A DNA stretch of 64,000 bases from Siphonodentalium dalli (lineage: Eukaryota > Mollusca > Scaphopoda > Gadilida > Siphonodentaliidae): contig CP136063.1 of assembly GCA_032622095.1 (NCBI GenBank), forward strand, positions 276,389,426 through 276,453,425, in the 5' to 3' direction. A model generated the notes under the pieces. It was not told the origin of the DNA and searched no databases. It was given only the letters and a program-made list of their open reading frames with translations. Shown in pieces: positions 30,954 to 41,693 of the stretch. How positions within the stretch are numbered: position 1 is the stretch's first letter; every line of letters begins with the position of its first letter. The translations under genes were made by a program, and so were the position numbers.

Positions 30954-31755
30954 ATTGTTGCCTAACATTACACAATAATGTTAAAGTAATGGCATAATGA
31001 GTAAGTTAATGTCATTTTGGCTTCAAGATCACATTGAAGCTTCTAGTTAGACAATAAGTGAATATTCTTGTTTATCCACCGCTCACTACGTCTATTGACT
31101 ACATAAAGCCTGCCTAATAAATGCTACGTTTATTACATTAATGTAGCTTTATTAGGTCAACGTAGCTTTATTAGGTTAGTACTACTTTCATGATGTAATT
31201 GCATATGCAAATTGCGCAGGTAACTAGGGAGGTCAACCAACCTAAATGACATTGTGATTTTGGGACGTTTTTATCGTCCATAATTCACCGCAATTTATAC
31301 AAAATTCGTAAATATGTGTTTTCGGTCTAAAACATCCATAAACTATTAGTACACGGCCAGCTTAGAATAACTATAAAAAAACGAACAAACTATTTCGCTC
31401 TAAGCTGCACTCCGGTTTTTGCACGTCATGATTGCTAATTCGTTTGCTTGACCTAATAAGGGCGTCATCAAAGTAACGAATGTAAAACTTAGGAAAATGA
31501 CAGATTTACTTCACAAAAGGCAAGTTTTGTGCGATGGATAAATAAAATATGTAGCTAATATTGTCGCTTAAACTGTTTATGTCCCCTCAGGGATTTGGAA
31601 TCTATTGGACTCGGTATAGCCTCGCAGGATAGATGCCCAAAACCCCCTCACGGACATAAAAATGACACTAGCTACATATTCTATATATTATTTGACAAAA
31701 GGATATTCGCTAATTTGGTGTTCCTCTTCATATTTGATCAAGAAAATATTAGATA
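30954..31755. other. Intergenic, nothing recognised
   Basis: A GTAGCTTTATTAGGT motif is repeated near 31143-31180. No gene or element with boundaries was seen. Confidence 0.4.
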
Positions 31756-31972
31756 TACAGTAATTCTCTAAATAATCGTCTCCTTAACCACAGCAGAATT
31801 ATGGGTAATTTTTCAGGATTTAGTCTGAAATATGGCTTGTTGCCATTCATCGGAAAGCTCTCAGTGAGAGCTTTCCGATGAATGGCAACAAGCCATATTT
31901 CTGACTAAATCCTGAAAAATTACCCATAATTCTGCTGTGGTTAAGGAGTCGATTATTCAGGGCATTACTGTA
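31756..31972. mobile_element. 213-bp foldback MITE (family F)
   Basis: TA-flanked, starts CAGTAATTCTCTAAATAATC (31758), ends AGGGCATTACTG (31970). Near-perfect fold-back with loop CTCTCAGTGAGAG. Confidence 0.9.
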
Positions 31973-32189
31973 TGTTAGACCGTGCAATAGTTTTAATGCT
32001 TTCCAATCATTTCTTCCTTTGAGGTTTCACATCAGATTTCACCTTCCCTAGAATTTTCTGATTATTATCTGAACTATGGGATCTAATCATCAATGTATTT
32101 AGTAAAGAAAGGGTTACTTGTATTCCAAATATTTAGCTTTAATAGATATGTCTGTGTTTAGTCATCATTAAATCATCAATTATTTACTT

Positions 32190-32587
32190 TTAACCCTTTA
32201 CCCAACAGAATGGCCCTGTGCCAATGCATTCTCTTATATATGTGAGTCGACCAGGTCGCCTCGCATATATAAGAGAATGCATTGGCTTAACACATTAAAA
32301 ATTATAAAATTGTTAAAGAATGTAAGAAAAAATGGTAAAAAGTGTTAAAAAAAGATTTTTTTTAGGCCAATGCATTCTCTTATATATGCGAGGCGACCTA
32401 TGGTCGACTCGCATATATAAGAGAATGCATTGGCACAGGGCATAACTGTAACCATCACAATGTGGTCAATGAGCCGGTTCCAATGATATCCATATTTGTA
32501 TGGTTTTATTGAGACAGACCCAAGATAATTTAGGCTGTTGCAGCTTTATTTGGTCGTTTTTGGCCGGTTTGTTGGGTAAAGGGTTAA
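32190..32587 (+). mobile_element. TTAA-MITE family A, complete copy
   Basis: TTAA at 32190-32193 and 32584-32587, termini CCCTTTACCCAACA and TGTTGGGTAAAGGG, two palindromes (the first with a shortened centre), AT-rich spacer and the long right arm. Internal length 390 bp. Confidence 0.9.
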
Positions 32588-32954
32588 GTGTATTTTAATA
32601 GGAGTAAATCTCAACATACCCTATACAGGCTGTTTTAGAGGGAACTGCACACACATAAACTAGTGCATTCAGTTGTCACCTAGTAATAATTGCTATATCA
32701 CTGATCATCAGCAATAATTGTGAAATTTATTTTTGAAAATGAATATTCTTTGTTATAATCATATCTACTTGATTGATACTAAATCAAACATATATTTGAT
32801 ATATCTATGATAAGAATTCAATTATAAACATGATTAAAATACGTATTTTGGTAAATAATGCTTTAATAGTTAGCCAGGATTAATAGTCAGGATGGATGTA
32901 TACCAGTAAACTTATTCAGTACCAGTTTGGAATAAAAAAAAAAAAATTCTGAAT
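32588..32954. other. Intergenic, nothing recognised
   Basis: AT-rich unique sequence ending in an A-tract at 32934-32946. Confidence 0.4.
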
Positions 32955-33223
32955 TTAACTTCCATGACTGGAGCTTCTTGAAATTTTGCTAATACCCTGT
33001 GCCAGTGCATTCTCTAATATATTTGATTCTCCCATAGGGAGCCTCGCATATATACGAGAATACGTTGGCCTAACAATATTTACCTTTACCTTTTTAGCTG
33101 GTGCATTCTCTTATATAGGCGAGTCTTCTATAGGAGCCTCGCATATAGAAGAGAATGCACTGGCACAGGATTTTTAATGCTACACCAGCACAGCTCCCGT
33201 CTTGAACCTCATGAAAGGGTTAA
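32955..33223 (+). mobile_element. TTAA-MITE family B
   Basis: TTAA at 32955-32958 and 33220-33223. The left reads CTTCCATGACTGGAGCTTC and the right ends CCTCATGAAAGGG. Two eroded palindromes are present. Confidence 0.8.
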
Positions 33224-33278
33224 ATTAACAATGATGGATGCTTCGGGTTAATGTTGGGATTGCAGTAACTAAAAATGT

Positions 33279-33638
33279 GTTTCCAGGGATTCTGTTAGAC
33301 TATGACAGGGGTCGAAAATAAGCTCCTTTTCCAATGAGAAATAGTCAAGTTTTGTTCCCAATTTCTGACCATGAAATCCAAATTCACAGAAAGTATCTTG
33401 TTTAGTGCACAAAAGACAGGGTTTCTCTTTTTAATCAATATTTTCACATTCTCTTGATCCATTCACATAAAATGGGAATAAACAAATTAATAAAGACATT
33501 AAACTGTTAGTTTCATCATGAAAATGTCTGTTCTGTGGCATATTCTCTGTATATTCCCATCAGCTTATATGCCCAAATTTTCCAAATGGAAATGGGCTGG
33601 GTCCCCCCCTCTCCCATAGCAGTTAGAACCCTGGTTTC
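33279..33638. mobile_element. 350-bp element with 5-bp target duplication (GTTTC)
   Basis: GTTTC flanks both ends (33279-33283, 33634-33638). The ends CAGGGATTCTGTTAGA and TTAGAACCCTG are inverted repeats. It is the third example in this window of CAGGG ends with a 5-bp duplication. Confidence 0.78.
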
Positions 33639-33814
33639 TGATAAATCAGTTCAAGGAATAATCATTTTATTTCATTGTCATCGATAGGTTGATCCATTCA
33701 TATTGAGCCTACCCTTCTAAATTCTGGTTAAGGTTCCCAGTAATTCATAAAAACCCCAGCAGCATCTTTATAGTGAGAAAAGCCTTAGATATTGCCTTGT
33801 AGGAACCAGTTATA

Positions 33815-33960
33815 CCAATATTATAGCTTTATAGCCTGGTTTACAAATATTTGAGTGGAAAAAAATTAAATTCAGGAGGGAAAATAATTTTTTAAAAGTT
33901 CATCATCTCCTCAAAAATCAATAATAAACAGTGGATCTATACATGAACGGGACGAATAAT
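33815..33960 (+). mobile_element. Element family E, left part
   Basis: Shares CCTGGTTTACAAATATTTGA, GTTCATCATCTCC and AACAGTGGATCTATACATGAA with the other E copies. The right end is not recognised. Confidence 0.5.
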
Positions 33961-34553
33961 GTTACTGGTCTGTCCATCCGTCACAAAATACAGGTCAAGT
34001 TCAAATTTGTGTTCCACCCACCAATTTTCACCAGAGTTATGACCTTTTTTGTTGGAATTATGATTTTTATTTTGGCAGAAAAAGTATGATAAAAATTGAT
34101 TATGCCACCTTAAAACCAGATTCTTGTTCTTTTAAGCATTTATCATGAGTGATAGGTTAATCAGATTATTATTGGCAGCCATAATGCCAAATATTGTTTG
34201 TGAATTATTTTACTGACGTAACGTGTATTTGTCAGATTTGATTTGTGAAATTTGTGAGTTTGATATTGTTTTGTATTATGTGGCAGTTCTCTTTCGTCAT
34301 GAAGATTTTGTGAGATTTGGTTGCAGAGTTAATGAAGGCGGGCCACAAAACCCATACGGGTGTGGCCTGCTGGATGTCCGGGTAAACTGGCGTGCAAAAC
34401 TCTTCTGGCAGTCTCTTCTGCGATATTTCCATGGCGACAGCAGAACTGTCATATTGTTGACATATGTGATTATTTTATTAAAGACAATCTCATCATTTTG
34501 TATCCGTTCTCAACTCCATGCTTACAGCAACATCATCGGGGTACCATTAGTTC
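33961..34553. other. Intergenic, one degenerate satellite unit
   Basis: At 33985-34050, ACAGGTCAAGTTCAAATTTG and CAATTTTCACCAGAGTTATG match the array at 35371-36240. A small hairpin (GGCCACAAAACCC with GGGTGTGGCC) lies at 34342-34369. The 112-codon open frame at 34223-34561 has no recognisable domain. Confidence 0.5.
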
Positions 34554-34769
34554 TACAGTAATGCCCTAAATAATTGACTCCTTAACCACAGGAGAATTAT
34601 GGGTAACTTTTCAGGATTTAGTCGGAAATATGGCTTGTTGCCATTCAACAGAAAGCTCTCAGTGAGAGCTCTCCGATGAATAGCAACAAGCCATATTTCC
34701 GACTAAATCCTAAAAAGTTTCCCATAATTCTCCTGTGGTTAAGGAGTCGATTATTTAGGGCATTACTGT
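34554..34769. mobile_element. 213-bp foldback MITE (family F)
   Basis: Starts CAGTAATGCCCTAAATAATT (34556), ends AGGGCATTACTG (34768). The left flank is TA, the right is TG. Nearby GCTTACAGCAACA and ATCGGGGTACCA motifs occur on both sides (34519-34551 and 34800-34829), showing a local duplication that includes the insertion. Confidence 0.88.
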
Positions 34770-34891
34770 GTGATAGATCATGCCATGAATATGTAGTCAT
34801 GCTTACAGCAACACCATCGGGGTACCACTGGTTCTATGACAGATCATGCCATGACTATGCAGTCAGGCTATACCCACAGATATATTCCACC

Positions 34892-35370
34892 CAAGCCTTG
34901 AAATAGTGTGCCTGTCACAAGATTTGCACTGCCACTTGCCAAATTTGCCAATGGCAAAAATAATTAACATTTGGCAAAAAATATTTTCATTTGGCAAGTC
35001 ACTTTTTAATTCCTGAGACAAATTGAAAAATATTGGTCTAGTTAACTAACTGCCTTCCTATCAATATCCAAAGTCGTTCAAACTGCGAGTGTCAAAACAT
35101 AAGACTCAATTAAGGTTGCAGAAAATGGTACTATCAGGGATAAAATTTGGCCAATTCTAAAAGAATTTGGCAAAAAATATTTTCATTTGGCAAAAGTAAA
35201 TTTCGGTCCAGCGAATGAGATCCCCAAAGAGTGAATTTAGTGACACTATACCACTATCCTCTGGGAATCTCATTCTGCCGAGGCCTCAGCTGCTATGGGA
35301 GACCTAGGATCAGATTGAAGCTCCCGAGTTGAAGTTGGTGATGTTCACCCATTAGTCACCTCGATTATTG
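34892..35370. mobile_element. Foldback family G with a nested hAT-like fragment
   Basis: It begins CAAGCCTTGAAATAGTGTGC and ends in the GAAGTTGGTGATGTTCACCC type motif. A ~300-bp block (TGCACTGCCACTTGCCAAAT to AAATTTCGGTCCAG, about 34926-35210) homologous to the hAT-like element at 50584-51190 is embedded in its first hairpin. Confidence 0.65.
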
Positions 35371-36240
35371 TCCGTCGATTATTGTCCGCCGACCCAACGG
35401 GTTCGGAGGACTATTATAATCAGCACGCACGCGTCCGAGGTTTCTGGATGATAACTTTAGTTAGAGTGAACCAAATTAAATTTGGTATGTGGGTTTACTA
35501 GCAGAAAAGACAGGTCAAGTTCGAATTCTGGTTCCGTCCGCCAATTTTCACCAGAGTTATGCCCCTTTTTTTACTTAGAAAACCCCTGAAAGTTGGTTTC
35601 CGGATGATAACTTTAGTAGAGTTAATCGGATTCAAATTTGGTATACTACTTTCTCCCAACAAAACACAGGTCAAGTTCGAACTTGGGTTCTGCACGATCA
35701 TTTTTGGCAGAGTTATGCCCCTTTTTCGACATAGAAAATTAAGTTTTTCTTCTGTTTTTTGGTTTCCGGATGATAACTTTATTTTGGATTGTTTATATGC
35801 AAAACCCGTTTTTTTGTGGATTACTTATATCAAAATACAGCTCAAGTTCGAATTTCGGATTTAATCCGATAATTTTTGCGAGAGTTATGGCCCTTTTTTG
35901 TCCGCCGACCCGACATATAAAACCCCAAAAGTTGCTGTCCGGATGATAACTTTAGTAGAGTTAATCAGATTTAAACCAAATTTGGTATGTGTCTTTCTCC
36001 CAGCAAAACACAGGTCAAGTTCGAATTCGGGTTCCGCCTGCCAATTTTCGCCAGAGTTATGTCCCTTTTTTACTTAGAATTTTTGCCAATTTGAGGTTTC
36101 CGGATGATAACTTTAGTAAATGTGTACTGAATGAAATTAAATTTGGTATGTAGGTTTACTAGCACTAAAGACAGGTTTTTATGCGCAAACAACGGTCGTA
36201 TCAAGCCGACGCTTAGAGGCGGACATGAGGTCTACCGACC
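35371..36240 (+). repeat. ~165-bp degenerate satellite, about five units
   Basis: GGATGATAACTTTAGT recurs at about 35446, 35608, 35770, 35940 and 36104. Units also share CAGGTCAAGTTCGAATT, GGGTTCCG, CAATTTTC, CCAGAGTTATG and CCCTTTTT. A single unit lies at 33985-34050. Confidence 0.85.
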
Positions 36241-36339
36241 TTTTATTAATTTTGTATTCTTCAAATTAGGGGAAATAGAAACTGAACAGAAGGGAAAAAG
36301 TAACTAAAACAATGTTAATTTGAGACTAGATACTTCCCA

Positions 36340-36475
36340 GAAGATGAGGCTAAGCAGAATGAGGTCCCCAGAGGGCGAATGTGATGATGCTAGCCTGCTG
36401 TGTAGGGTAGCATCACTAAATTCACCCTCGGGGGACCTCATTGTGCAAATGATACACTATTTCAAGGCTGGGGGG
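36340..36475. mobile_element. Foldback family G, single hairpin
   Basis: GAAGATGAGGCTAAGCAGAA, then GTCCCCAGAGGGCGAATG and its complement to CTCATTGTGCAAATGATAC, and CACTATTTCAAGGCTGGG at the right end. Confidence 0.7.
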
Positions 36476-36960
36476 GCGGGGGTACCATTAGTTCTATGAT
36501 TGATCATGCCATGAATCTGTATTCAGGCAATAACCACAGATTTATTCGACCAGTTCAACTGATCTGACAGGGAACTTTATAACATCGACAAATTAACACA
36601 GGTAACTGCAGGTAATATATTTCTCAGTTAATATCTCTTCCTTTATATTGTATTTTAGGTTTAGGTATCAGCTGAAGATTACATGATTTAGGAGCTTTTG
36701 TGAGCTGATTTCATGAGAAACATCAAGTGATTAACCAGGGGAAAATGGTATTGTCATAAGCAATGGAAAGCAAAATTGGCTCACAAAAGTGCCTAAATCA
36801 TGTAATCTTGAACTGGAACCTTCGCCTGATGTGAAATACGTTATTAATGAACAGGAATTAACTGAGAAATATTTTACCTGTGTTATTTGTTTTCAATATA
36901 AAGTTCCATGTCAGAAAAAGTTATATTCATATATAAATATGATCTCTACAGTTTTAGCAA
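36476..36960. other. Intergenic, one spaced inverted repeat
   Basis: AGATTACATGATTTAGG (36677) and CCTAAATCATGTAATCT (36791) are perfect complements about 115 bp apart. Nothing else was recognised. Confidence 0.5.
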
Positions 36961-36965
36961 AGCCT

Positions 36966-37100
36966 GAGTTTAGTGTGCCTGTAATTTGCAGAATGAGGCC
37001 CCCAGAGGGTGAATTTAGTGATGCTATCCCGCATAGCGAGATAGCATCACTAAATTCACCCTCTGGGGCCTCATTCTGAAAATGACAGGCCAGAGTAGAG
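36966..37100. mobile_element. Foldback family G, single near-perfect hairpin
   Basis: CAGAATGAGGCCCCCAGAGG and TGAATTTAGTGATGCTATC pair with GATAGCATCACTAAATTCA and CCTCTGGGGCCTCATTCTG around CCGCATAGCGA. Confidence 0.85.
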
Positions 37101-37327
37101 ATTTGTGGCATGATCTCAAATTATTGTCAACAGGGACCATTCTCACAGGGACAGATAAGATCCAACAGAAACGCTACATTGCGCATCGCTGATAGCAACG
37201 CTGGGAAAGTTTGCTGGGACAAATACGCCACAAACATGGCGGCATCGAGATTGGCATGCCGCTTATATCAGAATGAAGGAACAATAAGACAAGAATCCCA
37301 TCAGAGATGCAGGGGTTGAGTTGTGGT
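37101..37327. other. Intergenic, nothing recognised
   Basis: Short unique interval between two foldbacks, with no confident ORF. Confidence 0.35.
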
Positions 37328-37595
37328 AGCCAAGCCTTGAAATAGTGTCTGTCATTTGCAGAATGGGGTCCCCAGAGGGTGAATTTAGTGATGCTATCCC
37401 GCATCGTGGGCTAGCATCACCAAATTCACCCTCTGGGGGACCTCATTCTGCTTACACCTCGGCAGAATGAGGTTCCCAGAGGGTGAATTTGGTGATGCTA
37501 GCCTGCTATGCGGGGTAGCATCACTAAATTCACCCTCTGGGGGACCTCATTCTGCAAATGACAGACACTATTTCAAGGCTTGGCTTGGATTGAAG
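37328..37595. mobile_element. Foldback family G, complete double-hairpin copy
   Basis: The outer inverted ends are CCAAGCCTTGAAATAGTG (about 37340) and CACTATTTCAAGGCTTGG (about 37569-37586). Inside are two successive hairpins (37360-37450 and 37463-37556) in inverted order, separated by CTTACACCTCGG. This is the reference copy for the family in this window. Confidence 0.85.
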
Positions 37596-37828
37596 ATGCA
37601 TTAATTGTAATTGGTTATCACGCACAACACTGTTGAGGAAGTCTGACATACAAAATATTACCTCCCAAACCAACCTTGCTGAAGTTATTGTGCTACCTGT
37701 GATCACATTTGTCGTTAACCTGGCATTGACATTGGATCATGCCCAAATGACCAGCATACGTGATGTTCCGTCTGAGTGAACCAATTGATTTTGTGATCTT
37801 TGGAGAGTTGACTCTCCCTATTCAGTTA
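37596..37828. other. Intergenic, nothing recognised
   Basis: Unique sequence between a foldback and a MITE. Confidence 0.35.
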
Positions 37829-38218
37829 TTAACCCTTTACCCAACAGAACGGCCCTGTGCCAATGCATTCTCTTATATATGCGAGTCGACCATAGGTCGC
37901 CTCGCATATATAAGAGAATGCATTGGCTTAACACATTAAAAATTATAAAATTGTTAAAGAATGTAAGAAAAAATGGTAAAAAGTGTTAAAAAAAAGTTTT
38001 TTTTTAGGCCAATGCATTCTCTTATATATGCGAGGCGACCTATGGTCGACTCGCATATATAAGAGAATGCATTGGCACAGGGAATAACTGTAACTATCAC
38101 AATGTGGTCAAGGATCCGGTTCCAATGATATCCATATTTGTATGGTTCTATTGAGACAGACCGAAGATATTTTAGGCTGTTGAAGCTTTATTTGGCCGCT
38201 TGTTGGGTAAAGGGTTAA
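37829..38218 (+). mobile_element. TTAA-MITE family A, complete copy
   Basis: TTAA at 37829-37832 and 38215-38218, termini CCCTTTACCCAACA and TGTTGGGTAAAGGG, two palindromes, internal length 382 bp. Confidence 0.9.
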
Positions 38219-39363
38219 GAGATTTTCTTCCCAAACTTTCATCACATTCTGATTACCACATCTAAAGATATCAACGAAAATATCAGGGGGGCACTTACTT
38301 TTGAAATAAATTGTTCGACAAATTTAATATATTATAAGTTATTGTGGTGGATTCACGGTAACATGTTGTAACATTGATGGCGATTATGTTCATATACGTC
38401 AATGTCTAATCATGTTGCCGTCAATCCACCACAATAATGTATGTTCTGCCGAGAGTCCTGAATATTGAGACACAACTATATCGTCTAGAGCCGGTTTTAT
38501 ATTACCGATAGTTAGTGGCCCACAAACTATGTGCACCTTCATATATAGTGGCACCCGATCAACAGTAAGTGATATTAATATCAACGTTCGAGCCAAATAA
38601 GAAATTCCACATAGGGCTCAATTTTCGAACTACGTCATATGTATACTTAGTATTCTTGTGAAATGTCCATAGTGGTCAATGTAAAAACATGAGTGCATAT
38701 GCAGCCAGTAAGAATCAATTAATCACAACCAATGGTTTAAAAAATACGTATGATGTTTATACTTAGTAGTTGTGATATATTTCAAATCGCACTGATCACC
38801 ATACACCTATCATTTTCTAAAAATACGAAACGCTCTCTAAATTATGTTGATCCCGATTTAATCCAAGGAATAATCAGCACAAAATGTAAAACAATTCTCC
38901 AAAAAATCAATATCTCCATATGTAACTTTGTTCAATATAAATTACCTCATGAAAAAAACAAGCCCCAGAGATATGATGAAACTGTTGTCTTGGTTTCCCT
39001 TATTTTGACGACACTATGAATGTAAACATGGGATGTTTTGTGTGACTCTTTGGTCAATTAAGGATGCGGTTTCTTACTGGAGGCGGAATATACTGCTGTA
39101 TGAAGGTACATGTAGCTGTCAGCTGGAGTCTCGCAGTTAAACATTTTGGTAAGAATTCTTGGGTATTCTACATGTAGCCGTCAGCTGCCTGCTGGTGTCT
39201 CTCAGTTAAACATTTTGGTAAGAATTCTTGGGTATTCTACTCCCGGAATGAACTTAGGATTGAACTTGAAGTCAAACAATGTAGTCGAGTTGTCGGAGCC
39301 CAACTGCCTGCTACGCACCAACATAAATGTCTTGTGACATTCAACTGGAGGAGAGTCCTTGCT
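38219..39363. other. Intergenic with an inverted repeat and a 64-bp duplication
   Basis: TATTGTGGTGGATTCACGG (38340) pairs with CCGTCAATCCACCACAATA (about 38418-38436). A block with CAGTTAAACATTTTGGTAAG and AATTCTTGGGTATTCTAC is tandemly repeated at about 39135-39172 and 39203-39240. No gene was recognised. Confidence 0.55.
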
Positions 39364-39610
39364 TTAAACCTTACATGACTGGAGCTTCCTGAAATTTTGC
39401 GAAAACCGTGCCAATGCATTCTCTTATATATGCGAGTCTCCCATCGGGAGCCTCACGTATATAAGAGAATACATTGGCCTAACAAAAATGATTTTGTAAG
39501 CCAATGCATTCTCTTACATATGTGAGGCTATGGCAGACATATATAAGAGAATGCATTAGCACAGGATCTTTAATGCTGCACCAGTGCAGCTCCCATCATG
39601 AAAGGTTTAA
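39364..39610 (+). mobile_element. TTAA-MITE family B
   Basis: TTAA at 39364-39367 and 39607-39610. The left is ACCTTACATGACTGGAGCTTC, the right is CTCCCATCATGAAAGGT. Two palindromes are present, the second with an eroded centre. Confidence 0.8.
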
Positions 39611-39893
39611 ACTCTTTCAAATTCCTATTACACATGCTTTGTATATGGCAGCTTGGTTAGGGTATAAATAGAACAGTTGATATTGTGCTGATAACGTTTA
39701 TTTATTCTGATAAGCAGCTTATGTAGAAATAGAAATAAAATTGGTGAAACATAATAAATTTACTTCATTCATATGATACTAAAGAACATTCTCGAATGAA
39801 CAACACATAACAAAGTTTGTGACCTACAGTAATGGGTTCGTGCTGACCAAAATATTGTGCCAAATTGTCTTAGAATATTATAAAGTTATTATA

Positions 39894-40030
39894 CAATGTT
39901 GTGTACAGTATGAGTTTTTCTTGTACGAGTCCAGGTTGTGGTGAAAAGTCATATTGCGTGTCTCGTCCAATATGACTTTTGACCACAACCTGGATGAATA
40001 CAAGAAAAACTCATACTGTATACAACATTG
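39894..40030. repeat. 137-bp inverted repeat
   Basis: Arms of about 60 bp (CAATGTTGTGTACAGTATGA to GTCATATTG and complement) flank an 11-bp centre (CGTGTCTCGTC). Related ATATGACTTT / CAATATGAC motifs occur at 40325-40375. It looks like a further foldback family, with no clear target duplication. Confidence 0.85.
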
Positions 40031-41082
40031 AATAATGACATTTTTATTATCCAACTGTATGTTTATCCAAATTTTGGGAATAAATTTTGGTATTTGTCGG
40101 CACTTAATTCTTTATAAATTTTGGTATTTGTCGGCACTTAATTCTCTATAAAAGCCTGTATTTGATCAACAGAAAGCATTATTTGGAACAGTAAATACAG
40201 AAATGAAAAAAAAAACTCAATGCGGGAGTGAAACGTCTGGTAAATCCACCAGTGTTGCCCGCGCATCACAATTTCACCGATTCATTTCACAATAGTTAAT
40301 AGTTAAGTCCCGATAAAAAACTCATATTGCACACTTGGGAGTCCAATATGACATTCGGTAGTCCAATATGACTTTTTCCCGGATTATCACATGGCAGCTT
40401 TTGCCCAATCAGAAATAGTGTTAGTTAAGGGATGGATAATAAATTCATTTATTTCCGTGCCATATATAACATATAAACCTTGAAGTGATTTATATAAGCA
40501 GGTCTGGCAATTCCCAATTATGGCTATAATAGCTATATGTAGCTACATTTTACTATCGTAAAATAATATTTTACCAATATGCATTGCATGCATGCATTAC
40601 CGCAAGCTGTTGCAACTAAGGGTGAGGGGTATTATATGTTGTTACAACTTATGAAATCACTACTGATGACATTTCGGTTGCACCAGCTTGCGGAATATCA
40701 GAGAAGCATAGCTAAGCACATGCATTTTTGGTTGTGCTATGTGATATGGGACTCAGATCCATCCATATATGATCTATTCTTCTTCTATTTAGGTACAGTT
40801 GTCAGGAAAAAGTAAATATTGGAATATTTATATTATAAAATAGTTATATTTTAAGTGAGAAATATATTTATTGTTGAAATTCGTGAAATTTATAGTAAAG
40901 TTGCCAGGATTTTGTCTGATGTACATGTAAATATTCTATTTGTACTTAAACACATTAACAAGAAACTAGTGGCACTGACACACTGTAGAAAATTAAGTGG
41001 ATCTACTTATTTAGTTTCATAACCTCTGCTGATCACATGCAGCACTTGAAATTTCTTTAGAACTGCATGAAATTATATATTG
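40031..41082. other. Intergenic, small local duplications only
   Basis: A 35-bp unit (AAATTTTGGTATTTGTCGGC and following) is duplicated at about 40083-40153. No gene was seen. Confidence 0.45.
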
Positions 41083-41222
41083 GGTCATTTTTCAGGATTT
41101 AGTCAGAAATATGGCTTGTTGCCATTCATCTGAAAGCTCTGTGAGAGCTTTCCGACGAATGGCAACAAATTACCCATAATTCTGCTGTGGTTAAGGAGTC
41201 AATTATTTCGGGCATTACTGTA
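41083..41222. mobile_element. Foldback MITE (family F), truncated
   Basis: Centre GAAAGCTCTGTGAGAGCTTTC and right arm to GGGCATTACTG (41220), TA follows. The left terminus is lost. Confidence 0.8.
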
Positions 41223-41504
41223 TAAACCAAAAATGTTTGGCGTGCGTGCCCAGGATGTGCTAATGCCGAGCCCAGGCAAAGATAGCATGATGACCCATCT
41301 GTGGCACGACGTATAAAAACAAGCATAATGTTCACATAAAATTAATCCTACTTACCAAATGAGAATAAATTCTGTCAAATAAATATTTATTTAGCAATTG
41401 GCAAATTTTGGAAATAGCAGCACAAACCCAGCGTGTGATACTATAATTTCAAACATGAGAGAAATAAAACTGATGATTTCTAATATTTTCAATATCACTA
41501 TTCT

Positions 41505-41510
41505 TTTATT
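41505..41510 (-). promoter_or_regulatory. BTBD2: Candidate polyadenylation signal of BTBD2
   Basis: AATAAA on the minus strand about 25 bp past the stop codon. A second AAATAAAAC lies about 40 bp further. The 3' UTR would be very short if the first is used. Confidence 0.45.
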
Positions 41511-41534
41511 GCTCCTCTTGAAACAGCTAATTCT

Positions 41535-41693
41535 CTATGTGTAGAAGACAATTTCAGGTATCTGGCCATCTTCCACAGATGTACCATTGTTATTACCAGA
41601 GGCGTAAGTAAACTGAAACGTTACTTTTCCAGTTGCCATAGATTCGTGAGTCACCTTGCGTAAACCCTTTGAGCCATAATAAGAATCTGGTCC
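41535..41693 (-). CDS. BTBD2: BTBD2 coding exon 4 (last)
   Basis: It encodes [37 protein letters not shown] and [15 protein letters not shown] with a TAG stop. It is 159 bp, after a TTCTCTTGCAG acceptor. End of the PHR domain. Confidence 0.95.
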   Translation of the reverse strand, partial: GPDSYYGSKGLRKVTHESMATGKVTFQFTYASGNNNGTSVEDGQIPEIVFYT

